Part shown: in pieces, positions 19,930 through 31,900 of the stretch
How the letters are laid out: every line of letters starts with the position of its first letter
Numbering within the stretch: position 1 is the first letter of the stretch
Origin: Lycorma delicatula
Taxonomy: Eukaryota > Arthropoda > Insecta > Hemiptera > Fulgoridae
DNA: 64,000 bases
Reading direction: 5' to 3'
Assembly: GCF_047948215.1 (NCBI RefSeq)
Contig: NC_134465.1
Coordinates: forward strand, 39,532,153-39,596,152
Notes under the pieces: generated by a model
Told to the model about the DNA's origin: nothing
The model's input: only the letters and a program-made list of their open reading frames with translations
Databases searched by the model: none
Position numbers and translations under genes: made by a program

Positions 19930-20840
19930 AAAACTTTATTTTGAATCTACATTTGCAGTAGTTTTTCAAAATAGTCTGCCTTAAGTGTAGCACACTGCTT
20001 TCAGCGCTCGATCTACTTTTCAAACACGAAATCCAGGCCGACTTTAGAAAGCAGTTTACATTTCGCCTCCACGGCTTTTACGACCTCTACATTCGCGTCA
20101 AATTTTCGCCCATTTAGGTCCATCTTCGCCTCTGGAAACAGCCAGAAATCGCACGGAGCTAGATTTGGGTCTTATGATGGGTGAGGAACCGTTTTAATTT
20201 TTTTTCTTTTAAATATTCGCAGATTATCTGAGCGACACGGAGGCGCGCATTATCGTTATTCGTCAGAAATTCTTCAATTTTATGCGGGGCGTTTTTTTTT
20301 TAAACAATCCGGCATTATTTTCAGCACATCGATCGACAAGAGAATATTTATATTCGTCCCTGTAGGTACCCCCCTGTCGGTAAATGAATCCTAACATCAA
20401 AAAAGACGATCGGTATACGACTTTACCAGCGCTTCATCTAGGGATCATAATGAAACCCTAAGACTCATCAACGGTTACCGCATTATGCAAAAAGCTTGTT
20501 TTTTCCTTTTTGTAACGAGTCGACAATTCTTCGCAAAGGATACGAGGTACTTCATTCGGTAAGGAGTTAAAAGCCGCGGAATCTGAAGACACTTAACGCG
20601 TTTCATATGCGATCTCTCGCTCAAAATATTACGTGCACCGCTTTGTGAGATGTGCAGCAGCCTTCCGCCGAATTCTGCAGATAAATACGACGATCATCTC
20701 GAGCGATGACGCTTGCTTTGCTAATCGACGCGCTCGGTCCACCCGTTCTCGTCATGTTTCCCACGCCCCTTTGTCCGGCCAAAAATTCTGCACGCCGACG
20801 AGTATTGCACGTGACACACGCTTTTCATCGAGATCGCTTC
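19930..20840 (-). mobile_element. Mariner-family transposase fossil
   Basis: On the minus strand, frames together give PRLLTPYRMKYL, then TVDES (first catalytic D), then NNDNARLRVAQII (second D), then PNLAPCDFWLFPEAKMDLNG (third catalytic motif, with the usual S-P-D changed to D-P-N), and a long intact C-terminus GRKFDANVEVVKAVEAKCKL then SKVGLDFVFEK. Several in-frame stops (TAG, TGA) and frameshifts occur. Spacing and motif order are those of mariner transposases. No clear inverted repeats were found at its ends. Confidence 0.75.
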
Positions 20841-20918
20841 TTTAAACATTTCGTACGTTTTGGAAGCTGATTTTTCAAACGGACACAAAGCTGAATCGCG
20901 TAATATCGATCGATATTT

Positions 20919-21655
20919 TTACTTTCCCGTCTAGATAGCTCTTCAGCGGAGCTGTAGCTCTAGAAGGGAAAGTATTGTAACCGGTCCGATTCGGGCATAT
21001 GCGGTTTTCACCGGATCTTGCCTTTTTCACACTTAAGGAACCCAAACAAACCAAAAGACAGGGTGGAAATTTTCCGGATGTTAATATTCGTATGTACATG
21101 TGTTCGGTGTCGGCCTCTAAATCACCTTATATCTCCAGAAATACTCGACTTGGTCGGATTACTTGTATATATGAGGCATTGATGCCATTAAATTTTCAAC
21201 TTAAAAGGTTAAGGGGATGAGGCTGTAGAGCAAGGTCACCCTCAGTATCTCGCGATTTCGCCTGATTAGTCGTATTTTTCTTAGGCATATTTGTTAACGA
21301 TTTAAAAATAACAATATTCGCAAAATCGCATCCCCACCCAAAAAAAAAATGTTGTAAACTACAGTTATATAGTGACGACAGAGGTGAGCGATAGAATTAA
21401 ATAGATGAATAATATTTAAAGTGTAAAACGGTAACTCGGTTTGGCTGAGTCTCAAACTCGATTGCCCGGTGAACTCTATACTTCGGTGCGTTAAGCCTTA
21501 CGGCTACACCGGTCTGTCGTCCGTACAAGCGAACGAATTTATTGTATGTAAGTTGTGAAATTACATTACTTAGTTAGTGCCGACCGTCGCCGCTAGTACA
21601 GCCACACCCGCGCGAAAGAAATACGCTATGTGCGGGGATACTCGCGCGCGCATAT
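20919..21655 (-). repeat. Long tRNA-headed repeat (family C), copy 1
   Basis: About 700 bp, shared with 43742-44436 (opposite orientation), 49562-50232 (same orientation) and the interrupted copy 25445-27683. The tRNA-like head is at the right end: read on the minus strand it has box A-like and box B-like sequence (aactcg.. / cgagactcag region) next to 'ccggtgtagccgtaaggctt'. The body includes acttaaaaggttaagggg, agcaaggtcaccctcagtat and ggaacccaaac. No open frame is conserved among copies. Confidence 0.75.
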
Positions 21656-21889
21656 CGTATTAAAGACCGCGTACCGCTTTAAAGACAACGAATGGCGTTA
21701 CCGAAAGATTTTCTTACGGGATTCATTATAATCGATTCCGATTTTCTTACGGATACTCAACGAGTCAAAAATCAAGATAACTGCGGACTATTATGCGTAA
21801 GTTATTTTTTTTTTGTTTGCTCGATGATATCGCTCATAAGTTTGAAGCTTACGAGTGGGATATAGAAATGGAATTTTTTAGCGTATGAA

Positions 21890-21975
21890 ATATGCCGTGC
21901 CCGACCGGGATTCAAACCCGGAACCTCCGGATGAAAGACCGAGACGCTACCGCTCTTCCAAGGAGATCGGCATTT
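21890..21975 (-). repeat. SINE family B, partial copy
   Basis: gggattcaaacccggaacc then gatgaaagaccgagacgctac matches, in reverse, the tRNA-like head of family B. The 3' tail is missing. Confidence 0.75.
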
Positions 21976-21979
21976 TTAT

Positions 21980-23035
21980 GCGAAGTTGAAATATAATGAA
22001 CGTCGGATAGTTCTATGCTCGTCGATTGCAGTTATTTTGATGTTTTTTATACTTGCGATCGGATAAATGATGAACGTTTTACAAATAACTTATCTCGACA
22101 GCGGTTGCCGAATAAAAACGTTAAATAAAAGTGATCGTTCAGTACTAGCTAAAACCTTTTCCTTTTTTTAATACTTTTATTCCTCTTTTTTGAATATATC
22201 TGTTGTTTCATCTAAAATCACAGATAATTTGAACGTATATACATATGAAGAAATTATTTAGAATAGACTAGAAAATATTATTACGTCGAGTTCCAAAAAT
22301 CATTTGGCCATTGGATTCTGACTTTAAATAAGGATAAAACCGACCCGAATCCTGCTTCTCAAGGAGAAGTGAATCGCTAATCGCGCGGAATTTACATTAA
22401 TAATAACATATTTTCCTTATTAAATAACAACCGGTTGACGCCCTACATCTGTTATAGGACGGTGTAAGATAATGAATTTTACAGCGTGTGAAAAATTCCG
22501 TGCCGGGACTCGAACCAATCCTCCGCGTAGAACGGCATATAATTAATAGTATTATTTGTGGTACCCACGATATGAGACGCTCGGTAGTTTTGGTCTGCGA
22601 TAAATTCTCGTGGGAAGTTTAGATTTCCAGTGTCTATTAATAAAACATATTAAATATTTATATCTCTCAGGTTACCTCAAAACGTCAGGAGGACTTTTCA
22701 CAACACAAAAGCGTCTGTCGGGTCATCATTGTGGCGCCCATTAATATGAAACATTTTTGAACGATAATTCATTAATTGAAAATTTTAAACGCGTTTAAAA
22801 AAAGTATTTTATTAAAAACAAAAAAATACATTTCTTACGTCGCCAGTTTAAACTAAATACCCGATCGATTAAAATATCTTCTCGAGAATTACTTATTTAA
22901 TTTGTAATTAAAAGATTATCTTTTTACCTTCTCGATTACTTTGTCCTGAATTTTCTATTTCCCATTTTCATTAACAACTGAATTGTAAATTATTTTTTAG
23001 TTAATTTACACATTTATTATCCGTACATATTAGAT
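21980..23035. other. Noncoding stretch with a weak SINE B remnant
   Basis: At 22480-22545 (acagcgtgtgaaaaattccg, then gggactcgaacc) there is a short SINE B remnant in reverse. Otherwise nothing recognised. Confidence 0.45.
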
Positions 23036-23040
23036 AGGAA

Positions 23041-24972
23041 TATTGGTTTGCTTGGCATTTCTCCCGCCACCATCCCATTCGGTCGCCCTAAACCACACGA
23101 TCAAATGTCTGTACCACAAACGGCTACTGAGTCTCGAAACAGTTTAGCGACCACTGTCCTAAATAGCTCCTAGAGCTTACCTAACAGCGTGAGCGGACTA
23201 AGCGCGTTGCCATACACCACCGGCTTACGTGTCCCAACCGCTCACTTGTCATATATTTAATAAAATGGGAAAGCGCACCCCGTCAACTACTAAAAATATA
23301 TATGACATTCATAAATTGAAATTCATTTCGTCTAGACAGCAATTCGCTGCCACGCCTAGGTCGCTGAATGCCAGCAAGTACCTGTCCACCATAAAAAGCG
23401 CTTGGAGCCTTAATTGGCTGGTGGTCAGCCATATATATCTCTAGGTGCGGTAGCCACAGCAGTGCGGTAGGAGTCTTTTTCCCCTTAGGTAAACTACTGA
23501 TGTCGGTTGAACAAAGCAACCGCATCAAGGAACTCCCACACAGCCCGACAATGCGGCTCTCGCCACATTGACTCGCCGCTTGTGGGTGGCCAATTTTCCC
23601 CTTGACCTCTAAGTTCCAGGGTGGCTTGGTCACTGTCCCCTCCAAGAGCAGGGCAGTCAAATATCAGGTGTTCATTTGACTGGTCCTCCCCACAGACGCA
23701 CAGCTCATCAGTTTCCAGGCAGATCGAAACAGATATTGGTTTAAATTTACATGGTTGGTGAGCACCAGGGCACCCGTTGCCCTTAAATACGAGCTCGAGG
23801 CATACCATCCCCCAGATCCTGTATAAATTTATACAAGGATCTTTCCTTAGTCGTGGTGTACCATTCCAGCTGCCATGCATCCATCGCGAGGCTCTGCAGC
23901 CTCTTCCGCAGGCGGGAGATGGACAACTGAACGAAATTTAGATCCGGTGCATTGTGATCGCCGTTCCGCATTCCAAATACCTCGGCCTCTCGACCTCTTT
24001 GCAATGTCCACATGGCTGCCCGAACTTTCACCACTAAATCGATTGGGAGAGCCTTTCCCAATACGTTAGTAGCCTCGAAGGAGGTTGTTTTAAAAACACC
24101 AGTGCATACAATTAAGGCTCTGCGATGAGCACTTCTTAAATTTTGAACAAGTGCTCTATTCATATCCAACCTATACGCCCAAACGGGCGCCGCGTAAGTG
24201 GTCTTGCTTTCAAAGACACCTCGGTACACCATGTACATTTGACGGCCCGACAACCCACAGTCTTTCCGAGAAATTCTCCTAAGTTTGTGCATCATTGAGA
24301 TGGCATCCGCCGCTTCTTGCTTAATTTGATTGCTAAACAGCAACTTCTCATCAAACAAAACAATGACTGGACTTATGAAACTCGAAAAGTCGAAAGGTAC
24401 TTATAAACTCTAACTCGGCTGATTACTCAGCCTTTATACTTAATGTGGGGGTTACGACTGTACGATAATTTGTTTGCGCCCTTGAGAAGCATGTACTTCA
24501 TCTAAGGCACAGAAATCTTTAAATGTTGCATGTCCATACAGCCCTCCGCGCTCGACAAAGCCACCTGCGCCCGATCTTCTAGTTGCGGTCGTGAGTTACC
24601 ACGAACTAATAGGAGACAGTCATCGGCGAAAGCCCGGGCCGTACCCCTTCCGGGAATGTCAATCCCAGAAATCCGTCAAAGACCAGGTTCCACAGCAAGG
24701 GACCGAGAACGGAACACTGCGGGCTTCCCCTGGTTACGGAGTTTTCCACAACTAGGTGCGCATTTTTAAACAGAGCCGAGCGGTTAGACAAGTAGTCACG
24801 TACTACGGCCTGTAGGGCTACGGGAACATTGCGGCCTTCCAACTCATAGAGGACAGAACTCCAACACAAGGAAGGAAATGCTGCCTCTATGTCAATAAAA
24901 ATTGCCAAAACATATTTACAGTCGGCGTTTTCCACCTCGGCAAGCGCATTTAAGATGCAGTTCTCTAATCGT
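23041..24972 (-). mobile_element. R1-type LINE, 5'-truncated copy with RT, zinc knuckle and 3' UTR
   Basis: Reading leftward on the minus strand: RT motif A AIFIDIEAAFPSLCW, motif B RGSPQCSVLGPLLWNLVFD, motif C FADDC near 24630 in another frame, then MYMVYRGVFESKTTYAAPVW, then the C-terminal Cys-His motif CVCGEDQSNEHLIFDC and the end REPHCRAVWEFLDAVALFN-RHQ at 23494. This order and the LWNLVFD/AAPVW wording are typical of the R1 group. A 3' UTR of about 450 bp runs to 23041. At least two frameshifts occur. The 5' end is cut at about 24972. Sister copies lie at 54662-56259 and from 63200 to the window end. Confidence 0.85.
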
Positions 24973-24974
24973 TT

Positions 24975-25440
24975 ATTTTATGATATCGTTGTGACGAACG
25001 AATGAAAATTTTTACCACGGATTTCCGTGACCATCTGGGTAAATGGTGGAGCAATCCCTTTTTTTGTTGGTGTTGTAGCATATACAAACCCGTTCCTGAT
25101 GCGATCTGTATAATATAATATTACGTTTCTCTCAATAATGAATTTATTCATTTATACATATAACTACTCAGCTACGCTCCAAAAGTTAGTCCTTCTCGAT
25201 ATTAACGCTTAAGTAACCGGTTTACATTCACAGATCGATCCCAGCCTCGATAATAAAAAAGGGTTTCTACATTTAAACGTCGTAGTCGAACGGAGTTACA
25301 GTAAACTGTAAAATCCGTTCGTATCTGAATCGAATTTTTCTACCTATGTTTGTCGATATCCGAATCTCACCTTTGACATCATCAAATCCTTCCCAACCAC
25401 GGGATATTTCGCGTAATAATTTAAAAGAAGCTAACAACTG
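24975..25440. other. Unassigned noncoding stretch
   Basis: Nothing recognised between the LINE 5' end and the family C repeat. Confidence 0.4.
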
Positions 25441-25685
25441 TAGGTTATTTTCGATGCACAGCTTACATACACAATTTTAAATATGATTTTATTTAAATAT
25501 GATATTTTCCCCTTTATTTCATTCAATGATTCTAACTAAAGCGTGCGCGCATAGCGTATTTAATTCGCGCGGGTATGGCGGTACTAGCGAGGAGGACGGC
25601 ACTAACCAATGTACACAAATTACATAGAACAAATTTCGCTTGTACGGTGGACAGACTGGTGTATCCACGAGACTTAACGCACCTA

Positions 25686-27060
25686 CAGGGTGATTTTTTA
25701 GTCCTGTTACCCAATTTTTAATGTCTGGTAATTTTTGTCTTAGAAAGGAAAATTTTGTTTTGTGACACGAAGTTGGTAGCGCTACTCAATCGGTTTAGAT
25801 ATGGCAGTGTGAGTTGATTCTCCTTGAGCTGTGTAAACTTTTGTGCTGTTTCCGGTCGTGTTACGAACAGAATATCTTTTACCATAGAACAACGAGTTTT
25901 CATTCTTGAACAATATTTTGCTACGAAATCGTACGCGAGTGTAAAAGAATTATTTCAAATTAAATTTGTTGGTGTTCCTCCGCTAGAAAAAATGCCAATT
26001 TCTAGGCTAGCAAAACAATTTTGAGAGACAGGTAGTGTTTGCGACAGAAATGTAGTGGTCAACCAACTCTTTTGACAGATGACGTTTTAGAGAATGTGGA
26101 AACAAGATTGCTCAATTCTCCACGGAAAAGTTTACGACAACTTTCCAAGCAAGTCCGTTTCTTATATTCGAGTGTTTAGAAAGCCGCTAAAAAATTGTAT
26201 CCGTATCCCGTACAATTAGTCCAAGAGCTTCAGCCTCCAGATTTAAACAAGCGATTGCAATATTGCCGTCGGTTCGGGTCTCTCGTGAACGATAACGGAA
26301 TCGAATTTTTAAACACAGTGTTCTTTAGTGATGAAGCTTGGATCTATCTCGACGGTTATGTGAACAGTCATAACTGTCGAAATTGGGCGGTTGAAAATCC
26401 TAACGCTTTACAAGACAAATCGTTGCATCCTGAAAAAATTGGTGTATGGTGTGCGATATCTCGTCATCGTATAGTCGGATCCGTATTCTTCGAACAGACA
26501 GTAAGCGATGAAGTATACAGCAATATTGTGCGCCAATTTTTGTCCCTCCTCGAACCTCAAGAACGGTACTGCTGGTTTCACCAAGACGGCGCTACATGCC
26601 ACACGTCTCGAGAGACCGTGGATTTTCTGCAAGAGTTCTTTGATGATCGAATAATAAGCAAGGGCTTATGGCCTCCAACGTCCCCAGACCTCACATCTCC
26701 TGACTACTTTTTGTGGGGCTATATTAATTCCGAGGCCTTCAAAAACAACCCTATCACTATTGATGAACTTAAGTTCATCAATAGTGATAGGGTTCATCAA
26801 TAGTCAATATTACAGACTTAATCACGAATATTTCCAATGCAACTCTTAAAAAGGTTTCTGCTAATATGCTGAAAAGAGTCCGTGCGTGTATAACCGCAAG
26901 GGGTGGGGGGCATTTTAAGCATATTCTTTAACAATTATGTAAGTAATAGCTTTTTATTAAATCTCTTTTTTAAGTAACAAATACATTTTTTTATTGCACC
27001 AAAATTTCCCTTTCTTAAATTACATTTAAAATAGGGTAACAGAACGAAAAAATCACTCTG
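25686..27060 (+). mobile_element. Complete mariner-type (Tc1/mariner superfamily) element, inactive
   Basis: The element is 1375 bp with 27-bp terminal inverted repeats (25686-25712 and 27034-27060; 24 of 27 match) starting CAGGGTGATT / CAGAGTGATT, flanked by the TA duplication (25684-25685 and 27061-27062). The transposase runs from about 25824: N-terminal helix-turn-helix region with ISRLAKQF, then LRQLSKQVRF, then VFFSDEAWIYLDG (first D), WFHQDGATCHTSRE (second D), and WPPTSPDLTSPDYFLWG (third D, 33 residues between second and third by my count), ending ACITARGGGHFKHIL near 26931. Breaks: an in-frame TGA at 26022, a frameshift near 26045, a TAG at 26177, and a palindromic insertion at 26771-26800. 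Confidence 0.9.
26747..26794. repeat. 48-bp perfect palindrome inside the mariner transposase
   Basis: The 24 bases at 26747-26770 are followed without spacer by their exact reverse complement (26771-26794). The 12 bases after gttcatcaatag are repeated once more (26791-26802). The insertion shifts the frame between ITIDELK and the rest of the C-terminus (NITDLITNISN). Confidence 0.95.
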
Positions 27061-27243
27061 TAGTACCGAGTTCACCCATATATACTAGTAATCTGATCTA
27101 CTTTGGTCAAACTTGGTGCAGTAGTTCCGGAGAAATAAGGTGATTTAGAGTTCCACACCGAACACACACATGTACATACGAACATTAACATCCGGAAAAT
27201 TTCCATCCGATTTTTTGGTCTTTTGGTTTCCTTAAGTGTCAAA

Positions 27244-27558
27244 TGAAGATGTATTACGGCAAATTGATGAAGAAAGAAGCATTTGGAAAAATATAGTTAA
27301 AAGAAAAGACAGACTTATAGGACATCCTGGTTAATCAGCATGTCTTAATATGTGACTTATAACTCTCTTAATAATCGCTTTAATATTGGAGGGACAGGTA
27401 GAAAGGAAAAATTATGCAGGCAGGTAACGTTTGGAATATGTAAAACAAAATGTTTAGGATGTAGGATGTAGGGGGGTATACCGAAATGAAACGACTGGCA
27501 GTAGATAGGGAATCTTGGAGAGCTGCATCAAACCAGTCAAATGACTGAAAACAAAAAA
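27244..27558 (+). mobile_element. LINE 3' tail inserted in the family C repeat
   Basis: Frames give RQIDEERSIWKNIVKRKDRL, IGH, then in another frame LCRQ, and the conserved end RESWRAASNQSND-like sequence (cttggagagctgcatcaaac), closing with an A-rich tail acaaaaaaa. Flanks AGTGTCAAA (27235-27243) and AGTGCCAAA (27559-27567) look like a 9-bp target duplication with one change. Confidence 0.75.
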
Positions 27559-27689
27559 AGTGCCAAAACGTCAAGATCCGGTGAGAATCGCTTGCGTCCA
27601 AATCGAACCGGTTACAATAATATCCCTTATAGATTGCTATAGCGCAAAACAGAAGGTAAAAATTTGATCCGACGATCGATGAATCTTGT

Positions 27690-28980
27690 ATCTGTACAAG
27701 GGTATCGGGGTTAAGCCGTCTTTCGATATACGACTATATTTTTTCGAAGGAAGATGGGAGCGCGGCCGTTTCAACCTGTAACTACGCGGTCAGGGATAAG
27801 ACCGACTTCTCGACGTCGATGAAGAATTGTACCGTGAGCCTAGCTGTCAAAATCAACCGAACGAAATATACTCGATAAAATCGCCCGGTTGGTTCAACAC
27901 GGTACCGGTAGATGTCCCGAAAATTTTTTACATTCTTCATTAATCACTATGTACATAAATAAATCTGTCAGAATAATGTTCCGGCCGGTACTGGATAAAT
28001 CTCGATATACAAATTTGATATATTTTAGTACGCCAATAAATAGCAAGCAGAAATATGTTAATTTAATAAATATATAGAAGAACAGAAAAGAACGATAAAC
28101 CTTCCTTTTGCGTCGTATATAAATTGATAATCAGACTCGATTTATAAAAATCTAACTTCTGTTCTCTGTAGTTATGTACCGGTCACCGAAATAAAGAACG
28201 GTGTACGGAACGGTGCAGATATTTACCGGCGATGAAAAGCGGATTTGGATTATCGATTCGTGTAGTTATAGTGAAAATAGATGGTAATTAACCTCGTAAT
28301 AACGGGGTGAACTCACAATTTATATGGGGTCCGATCGGGCGGTTTTGCTGCATTTTTCTTTATAAAAAAAAATACAAGGTGAAATGTCAGGAAGTACGGG
28401 GAAAACTAACCGATAAACGTATGTTCTGACTAAAAACTTTCATAAATCCTTTCTCTAACTGTGCTCCTTTTTAAGCACGATATAGTGTGAAATTTTGTCG
28501 AATGAATATCGATCGATTCTTATCGAACGGGGACGTTTGAATAACGCATCGTTTCCCACACAAAGGAGTATTTGATGCTTTTACGCATCTGTTATAGCCT
28601 TTTTTTGTGACCGGTACGTAAACCGTCTCAATCAGTGATGGTTTCTGTGAGGTATAATACGACCCATCCCTACGGTGAACGAAGCGGAGTCGCTCTTAGG
28701 GTTAAATCGGATTCATAGTTCTGCACGATACGGTGAAGGAAACCGGAAACCATCTAATTCTTTTTGGTAAAGCCTGAATACGATTCTTGTTATTTCTAGA
28801 AATATTTTGTTAAATATCCGTTTAGGAAGCGGCTTGTGTCTCGAGTCAGGTCGCCTGCAATCATCGTATTATTGTATTCGTATTTGTACCCCGATAAATT
28901 ACACGTTTAAGTATTATTTACGCTTTAGTTAACTCGAGGGGCCGGTACGGTTTAACGTTTTTTATTTTAAAAAATGTTAT
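27690..28980. other. Unassigned, possibly a very old transposase remnant
   Basis: CpG-rich sequence. A + strand segment near 28213-28250 reads IFTGDEKRIWIIDS, faintly like a Tc1-type first catalytic motif, but no second or third motif is visible. Confidence 0.25.
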
Positions 28981-28984
28981 AACA

Positions 28985-29060
28985 AATGAAAAACATAATC
29001 CTTCCGTTCGGAAGGATACGGGTTCGATTCAAGATCGGGATTTTTCATACGGTAAAAAAA
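28985..29060 (+). repeat. SINE family B remnant
   Basis: acgggttcgattc box B and tttttcatacggt downstream fit the family B head and its following segment. Confidence 0.5.
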
Positions 29061-29064
29061 TTAA

Positions 29065-30205
29065 CAGGAAAATAGTTGTAACCGGTTATCAAAGGCGAGT
29101 AAACAAGTTATCAACCGAAACGATCAAAGTATCTATATCGATTAACCCGTTGTGGCACGCACGATGAGTTAACATACAGCTTCTTCTGAATTCCCCCTCG
29201 GTTTCGATTGAAATTCACAGTATCGGCTCAGAAGGAAATAAGTTAATTGGGATAGAAATTGACGCGGCCGTTTCAGAGAATTTTCGTAGAAAAACGGAAA
29301 GTAATTAAGGTATATGAGTAAATATTTTTTTTTTTGCTGCGCGGCCTAACTTCATCTAACGACATTTTCCTTATGAATAAGCTTTTGTTTTTTCCTGTTT
29401 TCTAAAATGCGGACACTCCACCTTAAGCGTCGATTAAAGCGATGCACCCGTTGTCGGATCGCTTGCTTTTTTTTATGTTAGTATGAATAATGAATAAACC
29501 TTTTTTTCCCTCGTACAAAAAAGAATTACAAATATGGTATTAGCAAATGTAACACCTGCAAAGGATAACCTTCGTCAGGTATGAGTCGCTTTATATAAAG
29601 GAAATAAAAAGTTAAAACTATTTTAAAAATAAATAATAAAAATTCCTACTAAAACCTTACATACAGACACTTAATTGTTAACGATCTAGATCGATTAAAA
29701 TTAAAACTTAGGCTAGAAAATTGTAACATATGAGCACTCGTGCATTAAAATTCGACATTCTAGATTTAGTAATATCAAGAATATGAGGATGATGTAAATA
29801 ATGTTTATATTGTTGTACATTTTTACGCTTAGTATATCTTATAAATCGGTAAAATGAATATTATGTTATTAAAACTATTTTGTAGCCATTAAAATAATGC
29901 TAAATAATCTTTCTATTAATATAATGACTATAATTATCAATTTACCCTTAATAAGTCTGACTTCGTTAGTTTGGATTATAATAGGATTTTATATTTAATA
30001 ATGAAGTAAAGGTTTTCACTAAATCGTTTATTTTTACACCGCGTAATTAAATACGTCACTTTTTATCTATTTATTATTATTTTTACTTAAAAGGTGTTTT
30101 TTTCTTGAATATTAACTAATTAAGTATCGTTTAGACAGGATAGCAAAAACATGCTTTGAAAATTCGTTCACATTATTTGCATTATCCATTCTTTAAGGAG
30201 TTTGT
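29065..30205. other. Unassigned AT-rich stretch
   Basis: Nothing recognised. Confidence 0.4.
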
Positions 30206-30209
30206 TGTT

Positions 30210-31410
30210 CACTCTCCTATATTATTAGTTTAGCAGAAATATGCATAAAATGTCTCCTGCAGGTCATTAAAAAGTATATAAAGGTGATACTAGATGGTCT
30301 CAGATTACACGATGAATCACCGGCATTAAAGAGGTTTATATTTTTGTGAATATACAAAACAATGCTTTTGACAAGTCGTCTCATTGTTAACCCGTTAAAT
30401 TCCCGGAATAGGTCGGCTGTAAGGTAAAGTCTGGTTCTATTTAAGGCTGTTTTTATTAAATATTTTTGAAACGCGTACGTTTTATTAAGTGCACGTTTCT
30501 TATCCCAATCTGTCAACGCATTACATGCTGCATTATCGATCGGGCATACGCAAAATATAAAAGTCTAGTGACACCTGTTATTTTTTTGTTTACTAATTTG
30601 GTGGAATTTAAGGATCAAGTGCTTAATTCTTTTGCGCGTTCCCTTTAAGGTGAGGGCTTATGCAGAAATTTTGTTTACTTATCTTTTCTAGTTTGGGACA
30701 CAGACCTGGAGTAAAAGTCGGTCTTTTGCAGTTTATTGAACGCACGGTTAAACTATTTAGGTTATGATGCTGACTACCGTGATTTGTAGAAAACGTCATA
30801 AACACGCTTTTTTAAACATTATAGTAGATGTTCGTCAAATCAAGCGCTCCTCAGACCCTTCTTCAGCCGATCTTGTAACCTCATCCCGTGCGAAGCCCGT
30901 GAAAATCAAGACGGTGTTATTAGCGAAATATATCGCAGTTTTTATTTTTTATTTTTTATTTTTAGTAAATTATTTACGTACAATAAGAATAAGATAAGGG
31001 ATAGACTGATCCCTGCGGTAGGCCGTATATTAAACCGATGATGGTGTAGTGATGGACACTACGTCCATCTAGCGAATGCTGGTATCAACGAATTAGGGTA
31101 GGCTGTATTCAGTCGACTGCTTTTTATTAGTATTTTTGACGATCGTAAGAATTTGCAATCTGTTTTTAAGGTAAATAAATAATTTATGAGATAAGCCACG
31201 TATTCCCAAACTATTTAATTTTTGTAGCAGCTTTGAATACGGGACGGTCTCAACAGCTTTCGCCAGATCTGAAAAAACTACTGTAATTTTTTTATTATCC
31301 TTAAAGTTATTTAATACGGAGACGGTAAGTTATTTATCGCATCTCGAGTGCTTTTTTTCGGTCGAAATCCATACGGTTCGCAATAGAAACCTAAAATCGC
31401 GAGCTATTTT
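30210..31410 (-). mobile_element. LINE reverse transcriptase fragment (Jockey/CR1-like), dead
   Basis: Reading leftward on the minus strand: FRPKKSTRDAINNLP (motif 2 region, about 31380), VVFSDLAKAVETV (motif A, about 31285), IYGLPQGSV (motif B, about 31025), FANNTVLIFTG (motif C, about 30925; normally FADD, so both catalytic aspartates are changed to Asn), and the C-terminal ALNRTRLYLTADLF then GLTMRRLVKSIVLYIHKN (about 30350-30440). Frames shift several times. The wording of the C-terminus is typical of Jockey/CR1-like insect LINEs. Confidence 0.8.
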
Positions 31411-31426
31411 TTCCGTAACGGATGAA

Positions 31427-31446
31427 ATATATATATATATATATAC
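31427..31446. repeat. (AT)n microsatellite
   Basis: About ten AT units. Confidence 0.9.
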
Positions 31447-31733
31447 ATTATATTACCGTTGTCGCCAGACGATCGTAGGTACGTCGTTAATATTACGACA
31501 TTTCTGCGACAAAATCGCCGCTAAATATTAGCACGCGCGAGATCGTATTCGAGTAAACAAAGGGGGGGGGGGAAGAAGAGCAGTCTTGAAAGGAAACGGT
31601 TGTAACTAGCGGGAGAGAGAGCGCCAAGTTTGCGTGTACGTGTACGTTTGTCGAGAGCAACAGTTACCGAAATCGAATATCGTTGTAGAGCAGGTCTTGT
31701 TTTTTCCTGGAAAGAACGCGGTATAATTAGTGC

Positions 31734-31900
31734 CACGTGACGTACCGTTTCCACCAATAAAATTTCTTTTACCGGCGGTTACCATAGCGACCATTCATCC
31801 TCGTTTCGAGACCTTCAAAGTTTACGTTGCGTCACGGTAACCATGGCGATATACAAAGCCAGGTGTACGATTGATGTACGCGGGGTTCACTTCAGTCAGT
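31734..31900 (+). promoter_or_regulatory. Candidate promoter with paired X-boxes, E-box, CCAAT box and initiator
   Basis: In order: E-box CACGTG (31734), CCAAT (31754), X-box GTTACCATAGCGAC (31778-31791, fits the RFX pattern RYYVYYATRRNRAC), a second X-box-like GTAACCATGGCGAT (31837-31850, one mismatch when read in reverse), then TCAGT twice (31892 and 31896), matching the arthropod initiator. The region is GC- and CpG-richer than its surroundings. X-boxes bind RFX factors, which in animals switch on cilium genes; whether that is so here is inference. No transposon match was found in it. Confidence 0.4.

Larger units (their letters stand above)
25445..27683 (+). repeat. Long tRNA-headed repeat (family C), copy 2, interrupted twice
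   Basis: The repeat occurs in three pieces: 25445-25685, 27061-27243 and 27559-27683. The order of matching blocks follows copies 20919-21655 and 43742-44436. The first gap is the mariner at 25686-27060, the second is the LINE tail at 27244-27558. Joining the pieces in mind gives the family consensus order with one internal deletion. Confidence 0.8.

Noticed and set aside
28200..28260. Tc1-like first catalytic motif IFTGDEKRIW
   Set aside because: Only one motif; the other two and the inverted repeats are absent.
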